A stretch of DNA of 64,000 nt from Mycobacterium sp. DL (GCF_039729195.1 NZ_CP155796.1:2356001-2420000); one strand, 5' to 3'; numbered from the stretch's first letter, positions 18,852 through 27,951 are shown. Numbers and translations are program-made. The notes: a model not told the origin generated them from the letters alone.

Positions 18852-19967
18852 CTACAGTCCGACGAGGTCGGCGGTCTGCTCTCCGAGGGCCGGACCCAGC
18901 GTCATTCCGCGGCCGCCGGGACCGGTGATCACCCATACGCCGTCGTCCGCCGCCGTCCGGCAGACCAGTTGGTTCGGGGCGGTGCACTGGCTGTAGACCC
19001 CGGCCCAGCGCTGCACGACCGGCGGGAGCGGCCGGCCGAGGAATTCTTCGACGACCTCGGTGAGGTAGGCGTACGGCGCCTCGTGGACGTCGAAATCGAA
19101 CGGTTCTTCGTACGCGTGGGTGTCGCCGATGGTGAGTCCGCCGTGCAACCGCTGCATGCACAACAGCTGCATATGGTTCTCACCGGCAACGAGGTGCTGA
19201 GGCTCGTTGTGCCGCAGTTCATCCAACGCCGATCCCTGGAACGCGGGGTAGTAGCGGAAGCTGTCACCGTCGGCGATCGCGGTGGTCAGCTGTTCGTCGA
19301 GCGGTGCTGTCTGCATCATCTGCAGCCGCACCCTGCGCACTGGCAGGTCGCCGGCGATCTCGCGGGTCAGCCCGCCGTGTGCCGCGCCGGGGCACACCAG
19401 AATCGCATCTCCCTCGTGGCGATTGCCGCGGTCGTCGCGAACGGTGCGATCGGTGATCGACGTGGCTTCGGTGGAGGGGAGGAACCGGTAACGGCCGGTC
19501 GCCTCGAGGTAGGTGCGTATCGCGGGCAGCGCCTGCCGGGACTCGACGGCGGCGTCACGCGAACAGTGAAGCCCCCCGAGGAATTTGCCACGCAGAGCCG
19601 GATTCAGCGCCTGCACCCGATCGGGTTCCAGTAGTTCGAAACCCCGGGCCCCGGCATCCGGTCGCGCAGCGACGTCCTCGGCGACCGCGACCTCGCGGGG
19701 TGTGCGCAGCAACGTCAGCGATCCTGCCGGCCGGAAGCCGATGCCGGGAATCCTCCGGCCGAGATCTTCCCAGAGTTCACGCGAGCGCAGACTCGTTTCC
19801 AGTTCGTGCTCGGCGCGCCCCGAGACCCAGACCAATCCGAAGTTTCGCACCGTTGCGCCGCGTGCCTCGACCTCGCGTTCGAGGTGGGTGACCTGATGTC
19901 CACGCTTGACTGCTTCGAAAGCGTGTGCAGTGCCGAGGATTCCGCCTCCGATGACGATGACCCGCAT
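18852..19967 (-). CDS. FAD-dependent oxidoreductase of phosphonate clusters (DAO family)
   Basis: This D-amino-acid-oxidase-fold flavoprotein has 371 residues. The N-terminal dinucleotide-binding motif VIGGGILGTAHA starts at about residue 5, and the C-terminal FAD motif is VITGPGGRGMTLGPALG. It resembles the phosphonate-operon flavoenzyme family, some members of which oxidise aminoethylphosphonate or its N-methyl form to phosphonoacetaldehyde. That would supply the HAD enzyme. Start ATG 19967 has an AGGAAGG ribosome site. It is divergent from the HD gene; the shared 108-bp gap holds a PhnF operator. Confidence 0.85.
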   Translation of the reverse strand: MRVIVIGGGILGTAHAFEAVKRGHQVTHLEREVEARGATVRNFGLVWVSGRAEHELETSLRSRELWEDLGRRIPGIGFRPAGSLTLLRTPREVAVAEDVAARPDAGARGFELLEPDRVQALNPALRGKFLGGLHCSRDAAVESRQALPAIRTYLEATGRYRFLPSTEATSITDRTVRDDRGNRHEGDAILVCPGAAHGGLTREIAGDLPVRRVRLQMMQTAPLDEQLTTAIADGDSFRYYPAFQGSALDELRHNEPQHLVAGENHMQLLCMQRLHGGLTIGDTHAYEEPFDFDVHEAPYAYLTEVVEEFLGRPLPPVVQRWAGVYSQCTAPNQLVCRTAADDGVWVITGPGGRGMTLGPALGEQTADLVGL

Positions 19968-20043
19968 CGAGCCCACCCTTCCTCGTCGATTGCGACGACA
20001 CGGTGCCGCCCGGTGTCGTCGACACGAACGGCAGATGAACAAA

Positions 20044-20055
20044 TGGTATAGACCA
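20044..20055. promoter_or_regulatory. PhnF-type operator, copy 3
   Basis: TGGTATAGACCA lies in the gap between the divergent FAD oxidoreductase and HD genes, just upstream of a TATACT -10 box (20063-20068) that serves the HD gene. One site here could repress both directions. Confidence 0.85.
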
Positions 20056-20075
20056 ATTGGGATATACTGTATCGC

Positions 20076-20609
20076 ATGTCTGTGATCGAGGAAACCGCGG
20101 CGTTACTGGGATCGCTTCGCGGGCAATGGGATGAAGAGGCCGTCGACGAACTGGACCATGCACTGCAGTCCGCCGCCCACGCGCTCGACGACCATGCCGA
20201 CGACGAGTTGGTGCTTGCCGCTGCCTTGCACGACCTCGCGCGCAGTCCCCTGGTCGATGGATCTGCGGTCGTGGGTCACGACCACATCGCGCGCGAATGG
20301 CTGACACCCCGGTTCGGGATTCGGGTGGGGTGGTTGGCGGGCGCGCACGTGGCGGCAAAGCGCTATCTGGTCGCTACGGAACCGGGCTACGGCGACGGCT
20401 TGTCGCAGACGTCGGTGCTGTCGTTGGTGCGGCAGGGCGGCGCCGGGGTCGATGACGAGTTCGTCCGGCATCCGTGGTGGCCGGACGCACTTCGGTTGCG
20501 ACGCTACGATGACGCCGCGAAGGATCCCTCGGCGACGGGTGCCACAATCGGGGACGTGCTCACCATCGCCGAACGCGTGCTCGCGAGGGATGTTCGGCAG
20601 CCACGATGA
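20076..20609 (+). CDS. PhnZ-like HD-domain protein (predicted diiron oxygenase)
   Basis: The product has 177 residues. It carries the HD ligand set H28, H52-D53, H68, H91 and D145, and the stretch HVAAKRYLV shared with PhnZ, the mixed-valent diiron enzyme that oxidatively cleaves 2-amino-1-hydroxyethylphosphonate. E21 aligns with the PhnZ active-site glutamate, but the lid tyrosine position appears to be W18. TATACT ends 7 nt before the ATG, so the mRNA is probably leaderless. It overlaps the GntR gene by ATGA. No PhnY-type hydroxylase is present in the window. Confidence 0.82.
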   Translation: MSVIEETAALLGSLRGQWDEEAVDELDHALQSAAHALDDHADDELVLAAALHDLARSPLVDGSAVVGHDHIAREWLTPRFGIRVGWLAGAHVAAKRYLVATEPGYGDGLSQTSVLSLVRQGGAGVDDEFVRHPWWPDALRLRRYDDAAKDPSATGATIGDVLTIAERVLARDVRQPR

Positions 20610-21307
20610 CAGCCCGGTTACCGAAGCCGTACGTGGTGCGGACGGCCCTCGACGAAATTCTCTCCAGCCTCGTCGAGGGCGACTCCGTGCCCCCTGAACG
20701 GGAGCTTGCACTGCGATTCGGGGTGGCCCGCGAGACCGTGCGCCAGGCGCTGCACGAACTCCTGGTCGAAGGCCGTATCGAACGGCGTGGCCGGGGCACC
20801 GTCGTGTCGCGGCCCAAACTCACGCAACCACTGTCGCTGAAGTCCTACACCGAGGGTGCGATTGTGATGGGGCGGAAGCCCGGGCGATTCCTGGTCACGT
20901 GGGAGAACATTGCGGCTACCCCGGAAATGGCTGCCGCACTGGCCATTTCGCCCAAGCGTTCGGTCATGCATCTGGAGCGCGTGTTGCTCGCCGACGGCGA
21001 GCGCATCGGCCTGGAGAGCACCTATCTGCCCTTGCACCGCTTCGGTGACTTCAGGAAGACCTTCGACCCGGAGACGTCGCTGTACGCCGCCATCCGCGCT
21101 GCCGGTGTCCAGTTCGGCTCGGCCACCGAGCGGATCGAAACCGTGTTGCCGTCGCCGCGTGAAGCCGATCTGCTCGAGTCGACCACCGCGATGCCGATGC
21201 TGCTGCTGAACCGACGATCCGTGGATACCGACGACGAACCCATTGAACTGGTCCGCGCGCTGTATCGCGGTGACCGCGTCGCGTTCGAAGCCAAGCTGAC
21301 GGACTGA
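20606..21307 (+). CDS. phnF: GntR-family (HutC/UTRA) repressor of phosphonate genes
   Basis: The protein has 233 residues. The GntR winged helix spans about residues 15-70 (VPPERELALRFGVARETVRQALHELL), followed by a UTRA effector domain. Three nearby copies of the known PhnF target TGGTATAGACCA identify it as the PhnF equivalent, which represses phnDCE in M. smegmatis. Its ATG overlaps the HD gene stop, so it is co-transcribed from a promoter that carries operator copy 3 and is probably autoregulated. Confidence 0.88.
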   Translation: MTARLPKPYVVRTALDEILSSLVEGDSVPPERELALRFGVARETVRQALHELLVEGRIERRGRGTVVSRPKLTQPLSLKSYTEGAIVMGRKPGRFLVTWENIAATPEMAAALAISPKRSVMHLERVLLADGERIGLESTYLPLHRFGDFRKTFDPETSLYAAIRAAGVQFGSATERIETVLPSPREADLLESTTAMPMLLLNRRSVDTDDEPIELVRALYRGDRVAFEAKLTD

Positions 21308-21310
21308 GGA

Positions 21311-22087
21311 TCAGCGCACCTGGGTGCGACCGCGTTCGATGACCGCACTGCGGCTGGCGGCGATGTCGTCACCGGAGGCGCTCTTCATCCACTCCCGGGC
21401 CGCGTCGGCCTCGAGCCAGAGGGCGCCGCTGTTCTGTGCGTCGTCGATGCGGTGATAGGAGGCCAACAGCGCCTGCACCGATCGTTGGTTGTTGCCGACG
21501 ATCGACGTGGCGATGCGGCGGGCGACGCCGAGCAGATCACCGTGCGGAACCACTTCGGTGACCAGACCGGTGCGCAGTGCGTCCTCGGCGGACAGGTAGT
21601 CACCGGTCATGCTCATCCGGCGTGCCATCCCGACACCGACCTTCTGCGGCAGGCGCACCGACAGACCCCAGGTGGGCAGCAACCCGACGCGGGCGTGGGT
21701 GTCGGCGAAGCGGGCCTGCTCGGAGGCGATCAGGATGTCGCAGTAGAGGGCGATCTCGAGTCCGCCGGTCACTGCTGCCCCGTTGATGGCCCCGATCACC
21801 GGCTTGGTCATCGGCGGCCACTTGGGGGAGATGTCGGGAAGGTCGGTGGTGTCACCCAGTTCCTTGAGGTCGAGCCCCGCGCAGAACACCGGATCGGTTC
21901 CGGTGACGATGACGACGTCGACGCTGTCGTCGGCCTGTGCCTCCCGCAGCGCCGCGTAGAACTGCGTGCGCAGCGCCGACGACAACGCGTTACGTGCTGC
22001 GGGGCGGTTCAGGGTCAGCGTCCGGATCCGGTCGCGGGTGTCGATCAGCAGGACGTCGGTGGGCGCAGAGGCGGCAGGGTTGGGCAC
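21311..22087 (-). CDS. Enoyl-CoA hydratase/isomerase family protein
   Basis: This crotonase-fold enzyme has 258 residues and resembles M. tuberculosis EchA16. It contains NRPAARNALSSAL near residue 28, the oxyanion-hole segments CAGLDLKEL and GAAVTGGLEIAL, and ARVGLLPTWGL, where the glutamate common in hydratases is not evident. The reaction is therefore uncertain. TACGGT ends 6 nt before the GTG start, so a leaderless message is likely. It is divergent from a DUF2277 gene across 45 bp. Confidence 0.85.
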   Translation of the reverse strand: MPNPAASAPTDVLLIDTRDRIRTLTLNRPAARNALSSALRTQFYAALREAQADDSVDVVIVTGTDPVFCAGLDLKELGDTTDLPDISPKWPPMTKPVIGAINGAAVTGGLEIALYCDILIASEQARFADTHARVGLLPTWGLSVRLPQKVGVGMARRMSMTGDYLSAEDALRTGLVTEVVPHGDLLGVARRIATSIVGNNQRSVQALLASYHRIDDAQNSGALWLEADAAREWMKSASGDDIAASRSAVIERGRTQVR

Positions 22088-22132
22088 CCGCTCACCGTAT
22101 CGGCACGGGTTTTCCGGCCTATCGTGGAGACC

Positions 22133-22399
22133 ATGTGCCGAAACATCACCGAGCTGCGGGGTCTGGAACCGTCGGCCACATCCGAGGAGATCGAGGCCGC
22201 AGCGCGTCAGTACGTCCGCAAAGTCAGCGGGATCACCAGGCCCTCGGGCGCCAACGTCGACGTCTTCGAAGCCGCGGTCGCCGAGGTCACCGCGTCCACC
22301 GAGCGGCTGCTCGCCGGTCTGCAGCCACGCCGGCAGCCGCCGAAAACGGTTCCGCCGCTGCGTCGCCCGGAGGTCCGAGCCCGGCTCAACCTCCGATGA
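22133..22399 (+). CDS. DUF2277 family protein
   Basis: This small 88-residue protein opens MCRNITELRGLEPSATSEEI, the family signature. The ends are charged and there is no signal peptide or membrane segment; the function is unknown. TATCGT at 22120-22125 stands 7 nt before the ATG. The stop overlaps the next start as ATGA. Confidence 0.8.
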   Translation: MCRNITELRGLEPSATSEEIEAAARQYVRKVSGITRPSGANVDVFEAAVAEVTASTERLLAGLQPRRQPPKTVPPLRRPEVRARLNLR

Positions 22400-22956
22400 C
22401 CGCGACGCTGACCCAGCCTGCGCTCAAGGAGTGGGGTGCGGTCGTGCATGCGTTGCTCGACGGCAGGCAGACCGTACTGCTGCGCAAAGGTGGTATCCAC
22501 GAGAAGCGGTTCGAGGTGACCGCATCGCGTTTCCTGCTCTTCCCGACGGTCGCCCACAGCCACGCCGATCGGGTGCGCCCCGAGCATCACGACATCCTCG
22601 ACTCGGCATCGGGGGACAGCACCGCCGACGACGTCGTGCTGCGTGCCGGTGCGCGGGTGGTGGCCGCGGTCGAGGTCACCAGGCCTGAGCAGCTGGATGC
22701 GATTGCGCTGCATCACATCTGGACGTCGGACTCGGTGCGTGCCGACCGGCTCGACTTCCGGCCCAGACATCGGCTGACGGTGCTGGTCGTCTCGGCGGCT
22801 CCGCTGGTCGAGCCTGTGCGGCTGGCGCGCACGCCTGACTACCGCGGCTGCTCGAGTTGGGTGCAGCTGCCGGTCGACCCGCAGTGGGCCGCACCGGTGC
22901 ACGACCAGGCGACTCTCGAGGGCGTCGCCGCCGAGGTACGCCGATCAGTCGGTTGA
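22396..22956 (+). CDS. DUF1802 family protein
   Basis: The 186-residue soluble protein begins with LKEWGAVVHALLDGRQTVLLRKGGIHE, typical of DUF1802 proteins, and continues with a conserved FLLFPTVAHSH region. The function is unknown. It is coupled to the DUF2277 gene by ATGA and overlaps the convergent hydrolase by 12 bp. Confidence 0.78.
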   Translation: MTATLTQPALKEWGAVVHALLDGRQTVLLRKGGIHEKRFEVTASRFLLFPTVAHSHADRVRPEHHDILDSASGDSTADDVVLRAGARVVAAVEVTRPEQLDAIALHHIWTSDSVRADRLDFRPRHRLTVLVVSAAPLVEPVRLARTPDYRGCSSWVQLPVDPQWAAPVHDQATLEGVAAEVRRSVG

Positions 22957-24591
22957 CGGCGGGCGCTCGCCGGCGGGCAGGATCAGCCGGGTAGCGGCTC
23001 CCAGGTGGACGGTGTGCCGGGCGGTGGCGAGCCTGGTCCCGGTGGCGGCGGACTCGCCGGTGCCGAGGTTGCGCAGGAACCGGGGGTGCGAGCCGCCGGC
23101 GATGACCACCCGGATGCGGGAACCCGCCGGAAACGTATGGGCGACTGCGTCGAGGTGAAGCCGCACGGTCCCGGAATCAGGCGCCGAGGCGAGGTACCCG
23201 TCGCTGACGTTGCGTGAGCGGCCGTGCTCGTCGACCTGACTGATCCGCACGAACAGGTCGTTGTGAGGGTTGGCGCAGGAGTGTTCCAGCTCGAGCGCCG
23301 GCGTCCCGACGACGTAGAGGTCGGCGGGCAGCGGGTCGCCGGTGAACGTCAACACATCGGCGCGACGGGCCAGAGACGTGTCGTCGCGGTAGCCGCCCAC
23401 CGGGGACAGCAGTCGGCCCCCGACGGTGGGTGTCGGGTCGGCGGGGTTGTAGACGAAGGTCGCTGTGTCAGACGAGGTCGCGCTGCCGGACGAGGGAACG
23501 GTGTCCGACAGCCCGCCCGACGGCTGCAGGTAGAGCTCTCGCTCGGGCATCGCGGGCGGCCAGTCGGCGAGGTCGAGCCACCCCTGGCCGTCGAGGTGGA
23601 TGCGCACCGGCGCCGATCGCTGCTCGGGCGCGCCGCCCAGATGGGTGTTGAGCCAGTCCAGCGATTCGCGGATCACGGTGGCGGCGGCCTTGGTCATCAT
23701 GTGGCTGTGTGTCCACGGACCGACTGTGAGGCCGGTGGTCACCCCACGGTCGCGCAGCCGGTGGTACTGATGGAGGGTCTGGTCGACGAACAGGTCCTGC
23801 CAGCCGGTCAGCAGCAGCACCGGGATCTCTGCCCGGTCCAGCGCGTCGCGCAGATTGACCTTGGCCCAGAACGGATCGTCGGCCTGCGGGTGCTCGAGCC
23901 ACGACTCGAACCAGCCTGCACCGTTCCCGAGCAGTGTCCGACTGGACTCGCCGAGCGGTAGTCCCAGCGATGCCTCGGTGACCCGTCGTTGGGCGCGGGC
24001 CTGGCGCATCAGCACCCGCAACCGCCGCGGGTCTTCCTGGTTGGCGACCAGATCACTCCAGCCCAGGAAGTCATTGAGGCCGAAAGACCCCGCACCCCAA
24101 CGTGGCCCGCTGGCGTCGTGAAGTCCGACGGTGATCACCGCGGCCTTCATCTCCGGCGGGGGATCGGCCAGCAGCGCCCACTGGGTGAACCCCAGATACG
24201 ACAGTCCCACGGTGCCGAAGGTGCCGGTGAACCACGGCTGGTCGCGCAGCCAGGCGACGGTGTCGGCGCCGTCGTCGATCTCGTGGACCATCGGGCTGAA
24301 TTCGCCGCCGGAGCCGTACGTGCCGCGCACGCTCTGGATGAGCACGTGGTAGCCGCGCGCGGCGTACACCGAGCCGAACAGCGCGGCGAACGGCCAGCCA
24401 CGCCCGTACGGCCCGCGGACCAGCAGCGTGCCCACCGGCGTCGTTGTCCGGGGCGCGTAGTGGTCGGCGACCAGGTCGACACCGTCGCGCATCGGCACCA
24501 GCTGTCCACGGTCGACGACAAAATCGGTGGTCGACGGTGGCAGCTCGAGCACACTGCTGAGCTTGCGCAGGACGGATTGCTGGAGCGTCAC
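22945..24591 (-). CDS. CocE/NonD family hydrolase (X-Pro dipeptidyl-peptidase-like)
   Basis: This alpha/beta hydrolase has 548 residues and resembles Rv2800. The N-terminal catalytic domain holds VPMRDGVDLVADHYAP, YGSGGEF and the nucleophile elbow GLSYLG; GPWTHS near the acid/base region contains a candidate catalytic His. A C-terminal jelly-roll domain follows (HLDAVAHTFPAGSRIRV). GTG at 24591 is preferred to ATG at 24609 because a TAGCCT -10 box ends 7 nt before it, the leaderless pattern seen at many genes here. The substrate is unknown (ester or amide). Confidence 0.82.
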   Translation of the reverse strand: MTLQQSVLRKLSSVLELPPSTTDFVVDRGQLVPMRDGVDLVADHYAPRTTTPVGTLLVRGPYGRGWPFAALFGSVYAARGYHVLIQSVRGTYGSGGEFSPMVHEIDDGADTVAWLRDQPWFTGTFGTVGLSYLGFTQWALLADPPPEMKAAVITVGLHDASGPRWGAGSFGLNDFLGWSDLVANQEDPRRLRVLMRQARAQRRVTEASLGLPLGESSRTLLGNGAGWFESWLEHPQADDPFWAKVNLRDALDRAEIPVLLLTGWQDLFVDQTLHQYHRLRDRGVTTGLTVGPWTHSHMMTKAAATVIRESLDWLNTHLGGAPEQRSAPVRIHLDGQGWLDLADWPPAMPERELYLQPSGGLSDTVPSSGSATSSDTATFVYNPADPTPTVGGRLLSPVGGYRDDTSLARRADVLTFTGDPLPADLYVVGTPALELEHSCANPHNDLFVRISQVDEHGRSRNVSDGYLASAPDSGTVRLHLDAVAHTFPAGSRIRVVIAGGSHPRFLRNLGTGESAATGTRLATARHTVHLGAATRLILPAGERPPSTD

Positions 24592-24630
24592 GCTGACGAG
24601 GCTACGCATCCGGCCGACGGGGACCGGAGG

Positions 24631-25215
24631 TCAGTAGACGTAGAACGGGCTCAGCTCGTGCGCCTTCTGCAAGTTCGTCTGCATGCAGTCCGGGTCGGGC
24701 TCGGAGTAGATGGGGGAGTAGAACAGCGACTGCTGGATGACGCCGTAACTGGTCTTGAACGTCACCATGCAGGTGATCCACCAGCGGTTGTTCCAGTCGG
24801 TCGGCTTCATGATCCAGTACTGAGCGGCCCGGTGACCGTTGATGTCGAGTTCGACCGCATCTGCGGGCAGGGTCTGCTCGTAGGTTCGCCACACGAACGC
24901 CTCGACGGTCATCTGGTAGTTGCCCGCGTCGTACTTGCAGCGCAGGCTGTCCTCCGGCGTCGGTGGGGTGACTGCCAGCCCGATGCGCTGTACGACGTCG
25001 AGCGGGATGTCCCGGCACGGGTCGAACGGATCGGGATCCACCAGATCGATGACCGGATACTTGATGGTCGTCGACACGGCGGGCAGTGGGGCGCCGGTCG
25101 CTCTGAGCTCGATGCGGTCGGCGTTCAGTGGGCCGGCGGGGTTTGCTTGCCAGACCACCACAACTGCGGCGACCAGCGCACACAGCGCTGAGAGCAGTCG
25201 CAGCTTGGCGACCAT
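24631..25215 (-). CDS. Membrane-anchored exported protein, Rv2799-like
   Basis: The product has 194 residues. An N-terminal hydrophobic segment (LLSALCALVAAVVVVW) without a lipobox suggests a signal anchor. The extracellular part has paired cysteines (DPCRDIP, RCKYDAG, TCMV, DCMQ) and aromatic-rich C-terminal segments. It resembles mycobacterial hypothetical protein Rv2799; no function is known. ATG 25215 has a good AGGGGG ribosome site. Confidence 0.72.
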   Translation of the reverse strand: MVAKLRLLSALCALVAAVVVVWQANPAGPLNADRIELRATGAPLPAVSTTIKYPVIDLVDPDPFDPCRDIPLDVVQRIGLAVTPPTPEDSLRCKYDAGNYQMTVEAFVWRTYEQTLPADAVELDINGHRAAQYWIMKPTDWNNRWWITCMVTFKTSYGVIQQSLFYSPIYSEPDPDCMQTNLQKAHELSPFYVY

Positions 25216-25368
25216 CGCACCCCCTGATCTCGTGGCGGCGGGCACCGCCGAATGGTCCGACCCTGCCCGGGAGTGTAGCGGGCCGGGCCGCGCCGTCGGG
25301 ACGGAACTTAGAACCTGTTCTAGTTGCCGGGACGGCGGTGCCGCGGCGCGCCGGTAGGCTGACGGGTT

Positions 25369-26316
25369 GTGACCAGTGACGACCGACGTCCGACGTTGTG
25401 GGCCGTCAGTGACCTCCATACCGGACACACCGGGAACAAGCCGGTGACCGAGTCGCTGCACCCCGCCTCACCCGATGACTGGCTGATCGTGGCCGGCGAC
25501 GTGGCCGAGCGCACCGACGAGATCCGGTGGGCCCTCGACGTGCTGCGCAAACGTTTCGCGAAAGTGATCTGGATCCCGGGCAATCACGAGCTGTGGACCA
25601 CCCAGCGCGACCCGATGCAGATCCACGGGAAGGCCCGCTACGACTATCTCGTCAACATGTGCGACGAGATGGGCATCGTGACCCCCGAGCACCCGTACCC
25701 GGTCTGGACCGAGGAGGGTGGTCCGGCGACCATCGTCCCGATGTTCCTGCTGTACGACTACTCGTTCCTGCCGCAGGGGGCGGGCACCAAGGCTGAGGGC
25801 CTGGCGATCGCACGAGAGCGCAACATCGTCGGCACCGACGAGTACCTGCTGTCCTCGGAGCCCTACGCCACGCGCGACGCCTGGTGCCGCGACCGGGTCG
25901 CCTACACCCGCAAACGACTCGAGGATCTGGACTGGATGATGCCGACCGTCCAGGTGAACCACTTCCCGATGGTGCGCGAACCGTGCGACGCGATGTTCTA
26001 TCCGGAGTTCGCGCTGTGGTGCGGGACCACCGCCACCGCGGACTGGCACACCCGCTACAACGCCGTCTGCTCGGTCTACGGACACCTGCACATCCCACGC
26101 ACCACCTGGTACGACGGGGTGCGCTTCGAGGAAGTGTCGGTCGGCTATCCGCGGGAATGGCGGCGCCGCAGGCCGTATCGATGGCTTCGCCAGATCCTGC
26201 CGGACCCGAAGTACGCGCCGGGCTATCTCAACGAGTTCGGCGGGCATTTCCAGATCACCCAGGAGATGCGCGAGCACGCCGAGACGATGCAGCAGCGGAT
26301 CAAGGACCGTGCATGA
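25369..26316 (+). CDS. pptH: Metallophosphoesterase, phosphopantetheinyl hydrolase
   Basis: The 315-residue calcineurin-like phosphoesterase has the full metal motif set: DLHTGH, GDVAE, GNHE, a later NHFPM and YGHLHIP. Its position directly before pptT matches M. tuberculosis PptH (Rv2795c), which removes 4'-phosphopantetheine from carrier proteins and so opposes PptT. TAGGCT at 25355-25360 is 8 nt before the GTG. The pptH stop overlaps the pptT start as ATGA, so attachment and removal enzymes are made from one coupled message. Confidence 0.92.
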   Translation: MTSDDRRPTLWAVSDLHTGHTGNKPVTESLHPASPDDWLIVAGDVAERTDEIRWALDVLRKRFAKVIWIPGNHELWTTQRDPMQIHGKARYDYLVNMCDEMGIVTPEHPYPVWTEEGGPATIVPMFLLYDYSFLPQGAGTKAEGLAIARERNIVGTDEYLLSSEPYATRDAWCRDRVAYTRKRLEDLDWMMPTVQVNHFPMVREPCDAMFYPEFALWCGTTATADWHTRYNAVCSVYGHLHIPRTTWYDGVRFEEVSVGYPREWRRRRPYRWLRQILPDPKYAPGYLNEFGGHFQITQEMREHAETMQQRIKDRA

Positions 26317-26990
26317 TCGCAGCGACGCTGCTCGCCGGGGTGCTGCCCGGCTCGGTGAACGCGTTGGCCGCCGCCGAGATGTACTCCGATCCCAAGGAAC
26401 TCGCACCGCTGCCCGAAGAGGAACCGCTGATCGCCCGGTCAGTGGCCAAGCGGCGCAACGAGTTCATCACCGTGCGGTACTGCGCGCGTCAGGCACTTGT
26501 CGACCTCGGCTTGGAGCCGGTGCCGATCCTCAAGGGGGACAAGGGCGAACCGTGCTGGCCGGCCGGGGTCGTCGGCAGTCTGACCCATTGTGAGGGCTTC
26601 CGCGGGGCCGCTGTCGGTCGTCGCGAGGAGGTCCGCTCGGTCGGCATCGACGCCGAACCTCACGGCGTGCTGCCCGACGGAGTGCTCGACGCGATCAGTC
26701 TGCCCATCGAACGGCACGAACTGCGGGCCATGCCCTCGGGGGTGCACTGGGACCGGGTGTTGTTCTGCGCCAAGGAGGCGACCTACAAGGCGTGGTTTCC
26801 GTTGACGCACCGGTGGCTGGGCTTCGAGGACGCCCACATCGTGTTCGACGTGGACGACTCGGGTCAGAGGGGAACCTTCACCTCGGAGATCCTGATCGAC
26901 CCTTCCGCCGAATCCGGGCCGCCGCTGACGGCCCTGTCGGGTCGTTGGTCGGTGCAGAACGGGATTGCCCTGACGGCGATCGTGCTGTGA
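26313..26990 (+). CDS. pptT: 4'-phosphopantetheinyl transferase
   Basis: PptT activates acyl- and peptidyl-carrier proteins of mycobactin, polyketide and mycolate synthesis by transferring phosphopantetheine from CoA. The 225-residue product has the Sfp-type metal motifs GIDAE (D113, E115) and FCAKEATYK (E155, K159), plus the N-terminal RYCARQAL helix. The start is set by ATGA overlap with pptH; the end overlaps truB by GTGA. Confidence 0.95.
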   Translation: MIAATLLAGVLPGSVNALAAAEMYSDPKELAPLPEEEPLIARSVAKRRNEFITVRYCARQALVDLGLEPVPILKGDKGEPCWPAGVVGSLTHCEGFRGAAVGRREEVRSVGIDAEPHGVLPDGVLDAISLPIERHELRAMPSGVHWDRVLFCAKEATYKAWFPLTHRWLGFEDAHIVFDVDDSGQRGTFTSEILIDPSAESGPPLTALSGRWSVQNGIALTAIVL

Positions 26991-27922
26991 CCCCGGAGGG
27001 CAGGAGCGCAGCGACCCGGGAAGGGGTGACCGAGCCGGGACTCGTCGTCGTCGACAAGCCGGGCGGGCTCACCAGCCACGATGTGGTTGGCCGATGCCGG
27101 CGACTCTTCGGCACCCGCAAGGTCGGGCATGCGGGGACGCTGGACCCGATGGCCACCGGTGTCCTCGTCATCGGGATAGAGCGTGCGACCAAGATCCTCG
27201 GGCTGCTGACGGCCACCGACAAGTCCTACTTCGCGACGATCCGTTTGGGGCAGACGACGTCCACCGAAGACGCTGAAGGCGAAGTCCTGCAATCGGTTTC
27301 GGCCGCCGCGGTGACCGAGAGCCAGCTCGAATCGGCGATCGCGCCGTTGCGTGGCGGGATCGACCAGATCCCGTCGGCGGTCAGCGCGATCAAGGTCGAC
27401 GGCAAGCGTGCCTACCAACTGGTGCGCGACGGCCAGACCGTCGAATTGAAGCCGCGTCGGGTCAGGATCGACCGATTCGAGGTGCGTGAGGTGCGGCGGG
27501 AGGTCGGCCTTCCCGGTGTCGTCGACGTCGATGTCGACGTGGACTGCACCAGTGGCACCTACATCCGCGCCCTCGCCCGGGATGTCGGCGCCGCACTCGG
27601 TGTCGGCGGGCACCTGACCGCGCTGCGGCGCACCCGTGTCGGGGCGTTCGGGCTCGAGCAGGCCCGCACCCTGGAGCAGTTGGCCGATGATCCGGCGCTG
27701 TCGTGCACGCTGGACCAGGCGTGTCTGCAGGCGTTTCCGCGCCGCGACCTCACCGAGAACGAGGCGATCGATGTCGGCCACGGCCGGCCGTTGCAGTCGG
27801 CGGGTGTCGACGGGCTGTACGCCGCAGCGGCGCCGGACGGCCGGGTGATGGCCCTGCTGGAGGACGCAGGTGCCCGTACCAGAAGCGTTGTCGTGATCCG
27901 GCCCGCGACGCTCCAGGGGTAA
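26987..27922 (+). CDS. truB: tRNA pseudouridine-55 synthase
   Basis: TruB makes pseudouridine 55 in the T-loop of tRNAs. The product has 311 residues with this start. It contains [14 protein letters not shown], the catalytic [12 protein letters not shown] with its Asp, [10 protein letters not shown], and the C-terminal [13 protein letters not shown]. The GTG at 26987 overlaps pptT; a GTG at 27026 would give a length and N-terminus closer to M. tuberculosis TruB and cannot be excluded. Confidence 0.94.
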   Translation: MTPEGRSAATREGVTEPGLVVVDKPGGLTSHDVVGRCRRLFGTRKVGHAGTLDPMATGVLVIGIERATKILGLLTATDKSYFATIRLGQTTSTEDAEGEVLQSVSAAAVTESQLESAIAPLRGGIDQIPSAVSAIKVDGKRAYQLVRDGQTVELKPRRVRIDRFEVREVRREVGLPGVVDVDVDVDCTSGTYIRALARDVGAALGVGGHLTALRRTRVGAFGLEQARTLEQLADDPALSCTLDQACLQAFPRRDLTENEAIDVGHGRPLQSAGVDGLYAAAAPDGRVMALLEDAGARTRSVVVIRPATLQG

Positions 27923-27951
27923 CACGCCGGCGGCGTCGACGATGAACATCC

